Assembly (NCBI GenBank): GCA_030386875.1
Contig: CM059563.1
Coordinates: forward strand, 29,860,139-29,924,138
Source of the DNA: Morinoia aosen
Taxonomy: Eukaryota; Arthropoda; Malacostraca; Amphipoda; Talitridae
Reading direction: 5' to 3'
DNA length: 64,000 nucleotides
Below are positions 46,379 to 58,544 of this stretch, in pieces. Numbering within the stretch: the stretch's first letter is position 1; each line of letters opens with the position of its first letter. The translations under genes and the position numbers were made by a program. Below the pieces are notes generated by a model, which worked only from the letters and a program-made list of their open reading frames with translations, was not told where the DNA came from and made no database searches.

Positions 46379-46900
46379 ATGATGAGTTCTCAGCCCCAGC
46401 GCGAGCGCATAAGCACCGCATCACCAGCCCCGCTGCTTCCCCAATAATCGGGACTATCTGGCGGGTATGAAAGTGGTTTCTCGCTAATTGGCTTAACTGA
46501 ATAACGCTTCATTGGACGCTCGTGTCGGAACCTTGTGTACAGTCCTACACGCGCGAAGGCAACGAAATGCAGACCTACTTCATTCTGTGAATTAATTTTA
46601 CTGATACGTAGCCGTCATTCAAATCTGAAATTTTTGTATAAAGCGTTTTTCCATAAATTTATTTCATTTTCACTCAGTTTTGTAATATTAACCTGAGTTT
46701 ATCTCTTGGTTTTCTAACATTTCAACGCTACTTTCACTGATACTAGATTATTTTCGCGATAATTGCAACACGGGGCTGGTAACTAATATATAGTTTAACC
46801 TTGCGCATGAACTTCGCTCTTCTCAAGAGAAATAATAAAGTACTCCGTTGTCATAATTGCCACCAAAAACACCCCACACCGGCACGCCTGTCACTGAATT
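46379..46900. other. GC-rich flank then AT-rich DNA, no gene recognised
   Basis: Positions 46380-46470 are GC-rich (CCCCAGCGCGAGCGC) directly right of the array. The rest is AT-rich with no supported exon. Confidence 0.35.
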
Positions 46901-46904
46901 TTTC

Positions 46905-48500
46905 ACCATTAGAAAATAGTTTATTTCACTATTAGAACACAATTCGAACAATATTAGAACACAGTCCATTTCAGTATTGGAACACAATTCAAACACTATT
47001 ATAACACAGTCCATTTCACTATCAGAACACAGTCCATTTCATTATTAGAACACAGTCCATTTCACTATTATAACACAGTCCATTTCACTATTAGAACACA
47101 GTCCATTTCACTATTAGAACACAGTCCATTTCGCTATTATAACACAGTCCATTTCACTATAAGAACACAGTCCATTTCATTATTAGAACACAGTCCATTT
47201 CACTATTAGAACACAGTCCATTTCACTATTATAACACAGTCCATTTCACTATTAGAACACAGTCCATTTCACTATAAGAACACAGTCCATTTCACTATTA
47301 GAACACAGTCCATTTCACTATACGAACACAGCCCATTTCACTATTAGAACACAGCCCATTTCACTACTAGAACACAGTTTATTTCACTATGCGAACACAG
47401 TCCATTTCACTATTAGAACAAAGTCCATTTCGCTATTAGAACACAGTTCATTTAACTATTGGAACACAGTCCATTTCACTATTAGAACACAGTCCATTTC
47501 ACTATTAGAACACAGTCCATTGCACTATTAGAACACAGTTCATTTCACTATTAGAACACAGTTCATTTCACTATTAGAACACAATTCGAACACTATTAGA
47601 ACACAGTTCATTTCATTAATAGAACACAGTTCATTTCACTATTAGAACACAGTTCATTTCCCTATTAGAACACAGTCCATTGTACTATTAGAACACAGTT
47701 CATTTCACTATTAGAACACAGTTCATTTCACTATTAGAACACAGTTCATTTCATTAATAGAACACAGTTCATTTCACTATTAGAACACAGTTCATTTCCC
47801 TATTAGAACACAGTCCATTGTACTATTAGAACACAGTTCATTTCACTATTAGAACACAGTTCATTTCACTATTAGAACACAGTTCATTTCACTATTAGAA
47901 CACAATTCATTTCACTATTAGAACACAGTTCATTTCACTATTAGAACACAGTTCATTTCACTATTAGAACACAGTTCATTTCACTATTAGAACACAGTTC
48001 ATTTCACTATTAGAACACAGTTCATTTCACTATTATAACACAGTTCATTTCACTATTAGAACACAGTTCATTTCACTATTAGAACACAGTTCATTTCACT
48101 ATTAGAACACAGTTCATTTCACTATTAGAACACAGTTCATTTCACTATTAGAACACAGTTCATTTCACTATTAGAACACAGTTCATTTCACTATTAGAAC
48201 ACAGTTCATTCCACTATTAGAACACAGTTCATTTCACTATTAGAACACAGTCCATTGTACTATTAGAACGCAGTTCATTTCACTATTAGAACACAATTCG
48301 AACACTATTAGAACACAGTTCATTTCACTATTAGAACACAGTTCATTTCACTATTAGAACACAGTTCATTTCACTATTAGAACACAATTCGAACACGATT
48401 AGAACACAGTTCATTTCAATATTAGAACACAGTTCATTTCACTATTAGAACACAGTCCATTGTTCTATTAGAACACAGTTCATTTCACCATTGGAAGACA
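46905..48500. repeat. 23-bp minisatellite, about 69 copies (1.6 kb)
   Basis: Unit CACTATTAGAACACAGTTCATTT. The left third mostly carries AGTCCATTT and the right two-thirds AGTTCATTT. A marker variant CATTAATAG recurs at 47614 and 47752, 138 bp or six units apart, with matching variants between, so a higher-order repeat exists. A shortened ACAATTCGAACAC unit recurs at several places. Confidence 0.96.
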
Positions 48501-49337
48501 GTTCCGCGAGTCATATCTTGACACATCGCAGGGACGATGAATGGTCTAGGAACAGCTCTTGATAACCAAATGAAGTATAATCACAGAGCAGACCCTTCCG
48601 CCACTGCTCTGATGTCTAATCTTTATATTTTCTGGACAAATAAAGCTGTTTCCATGGTCTCTGTTAGCAGGAGACTGCAGGCCCAGGTTGAATTTTAGAT
48701 TCATCAGCAGATATTTATACTGCACTTATAAGGCTAAACTAACTTATTAAGTTGTAGCAAAGACACTCAAGGAGGGCAGGATACTGTTTATTTTTAGCAG
48801 TGGGTTGACCAAGGACTACCAGAGCTGAATCTGAAACCACTTCTCAAAAAATACGAACATTTCATCTTGTTTGTGCTCACAGAGGTTTTTAGACTATCAA
48901 AGCAGCTACCTTCCTCGATTGAGTGGCAATACTGTTCTCTATTTACGGAGAGTGAAGATTAGTCATAAAGGTTTAAACGAAGAAAATAAAGCCAAAAATA
49001 AATCATGAAGAAAGCGATGATTAATCACCGCTAAAACTCCAAAATTTGAGGCTTCTGCGCGAAAATTTATTTGACTGTGTCGCAGTTCAAACTGTTGTGC
49101 TCCTCACACTACTACAAAGAAACGTATTCAACACTAACTATTAATGAATGTTTTTTCATATAATTTGGCTGTAAATTTTACGTAAGAGTCTGGTAAATTA
49201 ATGTTGCCTACGATGTAACTGCAGATTTTTTCCGTAAGTATAAATTTTCCCCCTATCCCCAAACAGTAATGCCTTTTTTCCGTAAATAGTGTAAAATTTT
49301 ACCCTAAACACTGATGACTTTTTCTTTGCTTCCACAG
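48501..49337. other. No gene recognised; upstream intron or 5' flank
   Basis: No exon seen before the acceptor at 49336. It is probably intron of the R7BP-like gene, as the conserved domain is already under way at the start of the next exon. Confidence 0.4.
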
Positions 49338-49504
49338 CTGGTGATCGAGATCAACTCGCAGGTGGCTCTATTCAGAGACCTGCTGATCTGCATAGGATCT
49401 GTGCGGGACGGCCCGGAGCTGCGAGAGAAAATCAGAAAAGTGAGAAGGCAGTGCGTCGAGTCGAGCAAACACGCGGCTGCCATTTTGTTACCCGCCATCA
49501 AAAA
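49338..49504 (+). CDS. R7BP-like gene, internal exon
   Basis: An internal coding exon of an RGS7-family binding protein. After a pyrimidine-rich acceptor (TTTGCTTCCACAG) the exon reads in phase 0 LVIEINSQVALFRDLLICIG, then SVRDGPELREKIRKVRRQCV and ESSKHAAAILLPAIKK. From memory, vertebrate R7BP has [20 protein letters not shown] followed by a P-x-LR stretch and a conserved Cys-Glu helix, so the match is direct. It ends at 49504 before GTAAGC, in phase 2. Known role: R7BP anchors R7-RGS/Gbeta5 complexes at the plasma membrane and speeds shut-off of Gi/o signalling in neurons. This part is a predicted helix of the SNARE-like core. The upstream exon or exons, including the start codon, were not found. 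A 6.2-kb intron follows. Confidence 0.82.
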
Positions 49505-49727
49505 GTAAGCCTTTAAGGGCCAAACTTTGCCCTAAGTAAGTTCCGGAAACCTTGGGCCTCTAAGGCTGAGTAAGTTCCTGCAACCTAGGCGTCCAAGCCG
49601 AAGTTTGCAAGCACTTTCTTGTCTTCGCTTTGCGCGCCTCACAGCCAACTTTGAGCGGCGTGCAAACAAGAACTGATTCTCGTTACGCTCTCTGCCAGAC
49701 TCGGAATTTACAACTTATATTTTTTAG

Positions 49728-50040
49728 CGAAATCTGTGCTTGAATTTCGCCCTACTCTTCCTGAGAAGCTTGCATGGCAGTGGTGTGTTTCTTTATATAT
49801 AAATGGTTTGCCTTCTGCACATCAAGCTTTGCAAGTTGCAAATGTGTATCTCATTAAAGACTTGTTTCTTTGCAGTTTTATTTATAATTGTTTCTTTATA
49901 TCTGTGTTTGTATTTTGCAACCTTCTGAGAAACATGCACGGCAATGGTAAGCTTTTTTTTTGTTTCTTTAAAACTGTGTTTGAATTTCGACCTCTTCTTA
50001 CTATAAGAAGCATACGCGGTAATGGTATGCTTTGTCTGTT
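49728..50040. repeat. Diverged repeat of about 70 bp in intron, three units
   Basis: Units share CTGTGYTTGAATTTCG-like, CTTCTGAGAARCATGCA and GGCAATGGTAWGCTTT words, near 49735, 49905 and 49970. The first is separated from the second by about 95 bp of other sequence. Confidence 0.6.
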
Positions 50041-50089
50041 TCTCTATTTACGGCTGATTTTCATAACTCTTCCTTCGAGTGTAGTTTGA

Positions 50090-53000
50090 TGTTTCTTCCC
50101 TTCCATTTCGATCTTTATGGTGTTTTCGGAGGCTAAAATTAGCACCCTAATATTTTTTCATTTTGTATTTCATTTATTGTGCTTTCTTCGAAGAACATGA
50201 AGTGCGTCTGGCTTGGAAGTGGTTCTTTCAATTACGCGGATAATACCCTCTTAACCTACTTTAATCTGCTGCTTTTTGGATCGGTTTAGCGAGAGTCTCT
50301 TTTCCTTATCTTCTTTGTTTTGTTTAGCAATTGTGTAAAACGTAATTCAGTGGTGTATTTTTCGTTTAATTTTTGCAATCACGTTACCATTTATTCTTAA
50401 TTGCCAATCAGGCTTTGGTCCGTTCGTATCAGCGAACGAATAAATTGAACCAGTTAATTAATTGCCTCAGCAAAAGAGGAGAGATCGTCTAATAGAAAAA
50501 GTTACAATAACACAGTCAAATCAAAGTCTGTTTTTGCTACAAAAATACGCGTGGAAATCGTTAGCAGTATTTGACCCTTATACCGTAGAAATGTGAAAAA
50601 CTCAAGTGAGCAGAAAACTATTCAATTTAACGATAGTAAAGAAGCAGCACTTCAAGATAATTCGTTTCAATATTACTAGACTTCGCCACAAAGGCGGCCT
50701 TATTGCACCGTGTTCACCATTTGCACATGGCGGTGAAACGAAGGAATAGGAAATAGAAATAAATAAAATAGGGAAATAGGAATTAGAGGATTTTCCTGTC
50801 ATAAATTCCTTAAAGAAGTAATGCATTTCTTGAAATACAAGATTATCTTCTCCTAAATTCCTCAAAAATAAATGTAATGCTTTTCTTTTAAAAAAGTAAA
50901 ATCTTACTCATCCGTTTACGCAATAACATTTTACCATCGTGGATGAGTAAATGCTTTTGAGCTTAACATCGACTATGGAAAAAATATTTTTTGCTACGTT
51001 TAAACACCTTTTAACTAAATGCTTCCCAATTCCTACGTGAGTCGAATACTGGAAGTTCTTAAAAAATTGAGAAAAGTTGCAAGTATTTTTCCAACCTTTT
51101 ATACAGCGATTTATAACGTCATGGACAAAGTAGGTTATACACTATCCCATCTCATGGGCGTCAGCATTTAATGATAGGATTCGAACACCGTCATTCAAAT
51201 TGGTCAAAATGTCATAAAGGCCAATCAAAAAATTTTTTAGTTTGAAGGATTTTCAGTGAAAACTTTCGCAGATAAATTTTAAAATCATTTGATTTGAATT
51301 CATAAACAAGTAGCTTCTTTTCTCGACGCCTACAAAATCCAGAATAATGTTGGCTTCAAGTCGCTATGAGTGTGGCAGATGTTAGTTTGTATGCTGTTAA
51401 CTTCAGAAACAGCAACAGCTTAAAATTTTTCAGCTGTTTATATTTCACGGTATTTATATTTCTTTCAGAAGCTTCACAACGACGTTTTTTATCGGTGCTC
51501 GTCATATCGCAAAAGTTTGAAGCGATCTTTTAAGAAACTCTCGAGGTTTTTTATCCCTCAAACCACCACTCCAAGAGGTGGTATTTTTAACAGCATTACT
51601 GCCACAGCAGAAGCAGCCATGCTCTTAAAGTTTCCCAGTTCTTGTTCAGAGCGAGGATATATCACCGACATTTCAATGATTTCCCTAGAGGAGAACTCTG
51701 TTTGTCCAGAGTCACGTCTTCCTTATTTAGTGTCACCTACCAGAGCGCCTTCCTACTTTGTGGCTCTTACTGAAAGGAATGCGTTCCGAAATTCTTGCGT
51801 TCTTCGTTCAGTGACAATTCGTTCTCCTTAACTATTATCTTCGTTCAGTGAGGCTGAATGCGCCCCTTAACAATTACGAGAGCTGCGAGACGTATGATAC
51901 GTCATTGCTTCTTTCTCTTGAGCTCTGAAAAAATAGTGAAACGACTACTCGCAGTTCATAGCATTGTGTCTTTTTTAGTTATCTTTGAAGGAAGGAAGAT
52001 AACTTTAAAGGTCAGCTGGTACAGTACGGTGTTAAATGCCTAACTCTAAATATTCTTTGCACCTTGTGTAATGTTCTTCTTGATGCTGGCTCGCCCAGCC
52101 TTGCAACTTGTGTAGTCTAAAATATCATTTCCTTTGAGCAAAAGGAGAGGAGGAATAATCCAGTTTTATTCCTCAAAATGTCTCTCCAAAGCTTGATTGT
52201 AAGTTTTGAATACTGCCCAATTATTTGTGGAGTTATTCATACATTCTCAAAGCGAGGAAAGTTGGGAAAGATGCTTCATAGATCATTAAAAAAATATCTC
52301 TCTATCTTAGGAAAAACTCTAGTGGAGACATGAAGATGCTAGCAATACTTTGGAAGAGAAGATAACGTTTGTAAATGACCTGTTCACAGAAGGAAAGGCG
52401 GAAAAAAAATTGTACGTAGCATTATTCCTCCACCGTCAACCTGAAGATCAGAGTTATTTTATGTCTGAGCTTTGGTACGAAAATTATCCGTCTCGCTCGC
52501 TGAAAACCTCTTTTGAAGCGCTCGAGGTAAAATTAGTTCACGCCGCTGCCCTGGAAATGGCCACATTTTTTTGCTCCGATGAGACAGACCTCTTTGTCTT
52601 CTGGAGCCCATATGTGCAGGTGGTTCGATTTGGTCAGAGCTGGGAGGGGAGACAGTTCTTGAGGTACTCTTTGTTCAAATCTTCCTGGTGAGGGAAGATG
52701 AATTCGCTCATGAGGAAGAACATGGTCATAACTCAAAATTAAGCAAAATTGACGTATTCATTCTGTTAAATTCGCCATTTCGGTAAAAGCGTCATAACTG
52801 TACCTTTAAAATTGACCGAGAGGAGGCTTCCTTTTTTCTATCCAAACAAATTCCGTAAAGCAGTTTGTAAAGTTAAAATCACTCCTCCTGAAAAATCAAG
52901 AATTTCGACTTGTGACGTTGTTCTTCAAAATGAGTGAATTGTGTAAGTACGTCTACCAATTAGAATATTTTAATGGTGTGTGAGCAATAAATTATATTAG

Positions 53001-53520
53001 GTGTTCATGTGCTAATAGTTTATAATAGTTTAATGAGGTACTTCCTTTTTAAATGCCTGCACAATTGTTTACTGTATGTTTATTTAATTTCAAAACGGAA
53101 TTTGAACCATGACATATTTTTCTTGCGCATATTGAATGATCGTTATTTATCAGTGTATTATATTTTATTTGAAAGTAAAGCTTTGATTTACATCCGTTCT
53201 AATCCTCAGTAAGCAGAACAAGACCTACATTTGTAGTCAAACCTGTTACAAAATTTCTGCGTCCCGTCTTGGCGTTTTAGTTTAGTTCGATAATGAATAA
53301 TCTCAAATGGTACTTTGATCCTTTTTCGCTTGAACATCTTTGTTCTGGTAAGAGATTCTAAAACTAATACGTGATCTAATCTCGAAGCAAAATTACATTT
53401 TTCATTATATTCAAAATGAGGAAACTTTCGCGTACGTTTCTTTGAATGTATAAAAATTTTCAACTAATGCTGAAAACAACTGGAGTTTAAAAATCTACCA
53501 TACAGCTTCAATTTAATATT
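50090..53520. other. Intronic DNA, no other gene recognised
   Basis: Short frames at 51517-51831 and 52350-52691 have no recognisable domain. The second contains aromatic-rich sequence (ELWYENYPSRS) but overlaps an open minus frame. Nothing supports a nested gene. Confidence 0.4.
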
Positions 53521-53529
53521 CATGGTTAA

Positions 53530-53900
53530 AATACATACATACATACATATACCGGGCTTATCCTCCCCATGGGAGGGTAGCCGACAGCAGGCCACAATCA
53601 CCACACTTAGTCACTAGGAGGCGAGAGAGGCAGCACTGGCCGCAGCTGAACTGCAAGGATCAGCAGCAGCCCAGCACAACCACCTTCCACAGTCAGGCCC
53701 GACAGCAACAGCTGGTTTACCCCGACCGTTTCATTGAGTGCAGCCCCTCCCCCGCACATGACAGGTCAACCCCATCACACGCGGGCAGCTTCCAGTAACG
53801 CGTCAAAAATAAAATTACCTCCTTATACACTGCCCCCACTCACTTCTGTCCGCAGCCATCCCTATCGCCACGTCCACAGTCAGACCCCTCTCATAAAAAT
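53530..53900 (-). repeat. Interspersed repeat with TACA-type tail (uncertain family)
   Basis: A CATACATACATACATA run (53532-53550) abuts ATACCGGGCTTATCCTCCCC and ATGGGAGGGTAGCCGACAGC, then about 300 bp of GC-rich non-coding sequence. A short tetranucleotide tail next to such a segment is typical of the 3' end of a LINE or SINE. If so the element reads on the minus strand. No second copy in the window. Confidence 0.4.
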
Positions 53901-53999
53901 ATGCTACAAAAATTTTCACCTAATCCGAGGAAATGAATTCTTAATATTTTGTGATGAAAACTTCTATTTTTGTCATATAGGCGCCGAGATCTTAGGTTC

Positions 54000-54388
54000 C
54001 AAACTCATAAATAATCCAAACTCATAAATATCCCAAACTCATAAATTTTCCAAACTCATAAATATTCCAATCTCATAAATATCTCAAACTCATAAATATT
54101 ACAAACTCATAAATATCACAAACTCATAAATATCACAAACTCATAAATATCACAAACTCATAAATATCACAAACTCATAAATATCACAAACTCATAAATA
54201 TCACAAACTCATAAATATCACAAACTCATAAATATCACAAACTCATAAATATCACAAAATCATAAATTTCACAAACTCATAAATATCACAAACTCATAAA
54301 TATCACAAACTCATAAATATCACAAACTCATAAATATCACAAACTCATAAATATCCCAAACTCATAAATATCCCAAACTCAAAAGTAT
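54000..54388. repeat. 17-bp minisatellite in R7BP-like intron, about 23 copies
   Basis: Unit ACAAACTCATAAATATC with CCAAACTC variants at both ends. The centre is homogenised. Confidence 0.95.
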
Positions 54389-54389
54389 T

Positions 54390-55435
54390 CCAAGAATGTT
54401 ATTTTGGCTGACAGGATCACGAGTAGCCCCTTTTTCGTTTCTCTTCTAAAATTCTGTACTATATCCGCCAGGAACTGATGGCTTGTTCGAGAAGTCGAAG
54501 GCCTTCTCCTTCTGTTGGAATGGGTCCCTGAATACATTGTCAGGCCTGCTGCCTTTTAAGTCTACGAATCCTTCAGTCACGCGAAGGAAGGAAATTTTGC
54601 TCCTTTTGTAGGACCGGAGAATTTCCAACGGCCCCAGAAACTCAACTCCTAAAATGGCTTAACGAGAAATGAATTCGCAATTAAAGCAGGGGCATATTTG
54701 TGAACTTGAACAGTTCGTGCGTTATGGTTAAATTAGTCTCATGATTTTTTTTTAAAAGGTATTTTTGATTCTTTAGCCGGTATGAGAATTCATTGATTTA
54801 ATTTTTCCTGCCAGAATGGTGAAATCGAAAAGTGTGCAGCTTTAGATCGCTAATAGTAAAAGAATCAATAAAATGGAGAACCCCAAATGATGTTCTTCAC
54901 TTGATTTTAATTTATTGAAAATATTCAAAGTCAGAGTGTGTACTGTGTATGTTAATTGACTAATAATTCTAGCTAACTTTTTTATTTTATTTTATAAAGT
55001 AATTCAATATCGAACATGCCAATAACTTTTCACGATTCAATCAAGGTGAAGTTTGTAACTCGATCAATTTTTCCTAAAAGAGATATTGTTTTCTTGCATC
55101 TTCACTCCTAAAAATTAATTTCCCGAAATATTTTCACGTTAAAAACCTTGAATACTCAAGGTTAGAACCAATATCTAAAAATATGCGATTTTCTAGAAAA
55201 ATTCCTCTGTATAAAAGCTTTGAAGGGTATTTACTTTGTAAATCTCTGCGGTGTTGACTTCTATCGTACGAGGATTTTGCGTTTTTTTATCTCTTAAAGG
55301 TAACACAAACATCAGCTCATGCAATCTTTCTGATCAAAGTTCTCGTGTTCTCGGGCCTGTAAATGGATCAGTGAAAACAAGCTTCATCAAAAACAATGTG
55401 TTCATATAGCAGGATTGTCACAGTTTCGTTCATTT
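54390..55435. other. Intronic DNA, no feature recognised
   Basis: AT-rich except near 54420-54640. No supported exon or repeat. Confidence 0.35.
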
Positions 55436-55439
55436 TCAT

Positions 55440-55620
55440 TTCGTATAAACCGTTGCATTGCGCAACAATGCAACATCATACACGATAACTTGACACAAAT
55501 TTCGCATAACCCATTGTACACGATAACTTGACACAAATTTCGTATAAACCCTCGCATTACGCAACAACACAGGCGCCATACACGGCAACGTAACACAAAA
55601 TTGACACCCTCGCTTGAACA
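55440..55620. repeat. Tandem repeat just upstream of R7BP-like exon 2
   Basis: Two to three diverged units carry TTTCGTATAAACC, GCATTRCGCAACAA and ATACACGATAACTTGACACA. One unit includes a perfect hairpin GTTGCATTG-CGCAA-CAATGCAAC (55452-55474). The minus frame across it is a shadow. Confidence 0.75.
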
Positions 55621-55686
55621 TAACTCCCAGAGACACTGGCCTTAGCCATGTCAGCCTGGACATACATAGTGAATGATGACCTGTAG

Positions 55687-55853
55687 TATTGACGACGGCG
55701 CATTTGGGCTGAGCAGTGACGTGGCTGAGGGCATCCCTGTGGACAATCAGAACTTCGTGCACCTCGTCAGCTGCACGCAGCTGCTCGCCAGGGAGCTCAG
55801 GAAGTGCAGGAGGCTCGTGTGTGCCATGCCTCTCGACATGACCGAATATTATG
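55687..55853 (+). CDS. R7BP-like gene, second recognised exon
   Basis: The frame joins the 49338 exon in phase: a donor after two codon bases meets an acceptor leaving one. Possible AGs in that phase end at 55686, 55713 and 55716; the last two look better by context, giving ...KK-N-(S)DVAEGIPVDNQNFVH, so the true start may be 55714 or 55717. It continues LVSCTQLLARELRKCRRLVC and AMPLDMTEYY, then splits a codon at 55853 before GTGAGT. This corresponds in position to the second core helix of R7BP (in vertebrates a Cys/Leu-rich helix). The exon's last 23 bases and its donor belong to a short tandem duplication. Assignment rests on phase, position and helix pattern; sequence identity is weaker than in the first exon. 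Confidence 0.68.
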
Positions 55854-55940
55854 GTGAGTCTCGACATGACCTGATATGGTGAGTGTTGACAGGACGAAAT
55901 ATTGTGGCGAGTGTTGCCATGACAAAATATTACAGTGAGT
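55831..55940 (+). repeat. Tandem duplication covering the exon 2 splice donor
   Basis: Four units of about 28, 25, 28 and 28 bp read TCTCGACATGACCGAATATT-type sequence ending in GGTGAG or a variant. The first is the exon end with the real donor (GT at 55854). The second keeps GTGAGT (GT at about 55880), the third has GCGAGT, the fourth GTGAGT again (about 55935). It was probably made by replication slippage across the exon-intron boundary. Confidence 0.85.
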
Positions 55941-55944
55941 GTTG

Positions 55945-56725
55945 CAAGTACTTATGTTATTGTGTTGCTGGTAGTAATTTTAAAGTCTTCCAGATAGAGG
56001 TAGTTTTATAGTGTTTCAGCTCAGCTAGGGACTGCTGCAGTCAGTTACCGTGACTGCTGCATCATAACAGAAGAAGCAATGCAGTCCTTTAAGCGGCACA
56101 AATTGGTTTGTCTCAATTATATCCGAGGTGATCCCAAACATGTTGCATGGTCCGCCTCTTGGAGAATATTCTCGGCGAATGCGAGATCGAGGAACGCGAG
56201 AACTTCCGCCGTGTCGAGTGTCTCCTGAACGCCGAATGATGCCCGATGCATCGAGCTCACTTCTCCTCCGACCAATATGGTTATTCAATACTGGTTACAC
56301 GGCCCCTCAAAAATGACAAGGCTCGATATTTACTTAAAATAAATCTTCCTCATGTGAATGACAAATAAGTATGTCAATCCCATTAGTCCCCGCGATTTAA
56401 TATTCTTGCACAGATAGACGGAAGAATATTTAAGCATTTATCATTAAGCATAGATAGACGGAAGAAGCCGACACCAAATAAATGTACCGTACGTCCAACA
56501 AAATCGCGAACCGAGTATTTATTTTCCCTTATCGGTAATACCCGTAATTATTTCCCGTATCAGTAGTAATCAGTAATACCGCATTATTTTCCTTGAAATT
56601 CAATGCTTATTGTATTCTTATGATGGTACTACTGTTGCGGGAAAATAAATACTCGATTCGGGTTTTTGTGAGACACACTGTATAAACACACCAAAGGTAT
56701 TATTAGGTAAGAAGATTTATGCCAG
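55945..56725. other. Intron, no other feature recognised
   Basis: ATAGATAGACGGAAGAA-type words repeat near 56412 and 56450. The 62-residue + frame at 56128-56316 has no domain. Confidence 0.35.
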
Positions 56726-56820
56726 AACGACGTACAGGACCCAACACAAGACTGGAGACGCCCAAAACAAAGCCACTGCCTCCGCCACGCCGCACTGTAC
56801 GAGTTTGGCGTTTGATTTAA
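56726..56820 (+). CDS. R7BP-like gene, candidate terminal exon
   Basis: An acceptor TTTATGCCAG ends at 56725. Joined in phase to the split codon of exon 2 it gives E, then RRTGPNTRLETPKTKPLPPP and RRTVRVWRLI, with a TAA stop at 56818-56820. The result is a short basic, Pro-rich C-terminus. Basic C-termini near a membrane anchor are known for R7BP, but the palmitoylated cysteines of the vertebrate protein are not seen. The pyrimidine tract is weak, and a further splice at GTACGAG within the exon is possible, so the real end of the protein could lie beyond. The correct phase and absence of stops until the end are the main support. Confidence 0.42.
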
Positions 56821-58090
56821 AATCAACAACCAGCAGGACGTCTGATAAACTTAATTTTGTGGTACCAAATGTTATGCTTCGATTCGACGCGCCACGTAAT
56901 ATTCTTCCATTAAACATTCGTCCAAATGACGAATATCGTGTATTGTATTGTAATGAATTATTTCTTTTAACTGATCAATGGCATCTTTATGGAATTCATT
57001 TCTCACGATTCTATTTCTCATGGACGTATTCTAAACTGCGCGTAGTGACGGATTTCAGTCTGACAGGTCATCAATTTCACGTTTTATGCGCTCTGAGGTA
57101 CGCTATGAATGTTCTCTCTAGACAGGCATCTTGTATTTCGATCGACCAAATGATCAGTCACTCATTCGTGGTGTTCCAATTGAGAATTTCTCGCGTTTTC
57201 CTATACGTTGTGAAATATTAAAAATTTGTGGGCTAAATTGGGTTGTCATAAATACCGGAGATATTATAGCTTTTCACGCTTGTGCAGTAGCATTCTGTCC
57301 AGGTGGATGAAAATAATTTACCCCATAATTTTCTCATTACCTGAAAGGTTTATCCTAAAAAAATGAAAAATCCACAACGAGAAAAATATCAACACGATAA
57401 AACATCACAATAAATGGCGAAAAATGTATGTGCAGTTCTGAGTGCCGCATGATCCAATTCGAAATTTTATTACAGTCTATTCTTTACTGCTGTTCACCAA
57501 CCACATCATATCCAAGCTTGGTACCGAACTCAAATGTTCAAGACGAGACTACTTCAAAATCTAAAAATTAAAACCAAAATCCTCAATGATTCACATACTT
57601 CTATTCACGTCCCTCATTCGAGGGAATGTTGTGTGTGCGTCGCTGTGAAAACCGGAGTGTTGGAGATAAATCCGTGGATGTTGCCTACATAGCACGAGTC
57701 ATTCAACACATCAGGTGTGGACTGTCGAAAGAATGCGTGTCACTGTAAACTCTTCCATACAAATTTTGTTTAACTCCTGAAAAATCATTTGAAGGAATAT
57801 TAGTATGATTTGACGGAGGAAAATGCTTTTATGAATAAAAAATTACTGAACTATGCATATCTTCTTATTTTACCTTTGATGGTGAACGTCAAAGCATTTC
57901 ATTCAGTTGTCGGTAAAATAATAACGTTCGTTTTTTCTCCAAACATAAATACTTCATAATTCTTTTTAATATTCATAGCTTACTCATGGATTGATTTGAA
58001 AGCTCTTGGACTCCTCAGAGAGGGTAGGATAGGCCATAGGCTCAAATCAGTTGAAGTTTGGCAATCATATTCCATTTGGGAGTCTGTGAA
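56821..58090. other. Possible 3' untranslated and intergenic DNA
   Basis: A 138-residue + frame (56805-57221) overlaps the candidate terminal exon out of frame and has no domain. A perfect short hairpin CCCTC-ATTC-GAGGG lies near 57611. No other feature. Confidence 0.35.
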
Positions 58091-58094
58091 ATAC

Positions 58095-58465
58095 TTCCCC
58101 TAAGGGGGATACCACTATTGTACCTTTGGGAATTAGCGCTATCAGGGGGACTATGTGAGAGCCGAAGCTGAGAGTTAGGTAGGCCTTCTTTTTGTTGAAA
58201 CAAACTGCTTTTTGTTATGTTAGGGACCATTTTTTCTGTTCGCTGCTGTTCTATATTTCAGCACCTACTACTTTCTTCTTCAACTTCTATCTTGTTTCAA
58301 GAACTTCTTTCTCAACTTACTGTTTCTATGCCCTCTTTGCATAGGTTCCGCGTTCAATTAACTCCATACTATATGGTGCCTTTCTCCTTCCTCTCTTTGG
58401 ATCGCCTTTCTGGCGGATAGGGAGGCTCAAACTAACTAATAATCTAATCTAATCTAATCTACCGT
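58095..58465 (+). repeat. Family A repeat, full-length-like with TAATC tail
   Basis: The longest copy: starts CCCCTAAGGGGGATACC, keeps the whole family order and ends GGGAGGCTCAAACTAACTAA followed by TAATCTAATCTAATCTA. The pentamer tail marks the 3' end of a retroposon. Confidence 0.85.
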
Positions 58466-58544
58466 GAAATACTTTAGTTATAAATGTGCCTTCGGGACTT
58501 CTATATATGGTGCCCACTTTTTTTCAGTTTTTGTACCTATACTG

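Noticed and set aside
58430-58465. Telomere-like repeats (TAATC)n
   Set aside because: Not TTAGG or another known telomere unit; short and at the 3' end of family A, so it is a retroposon tail.
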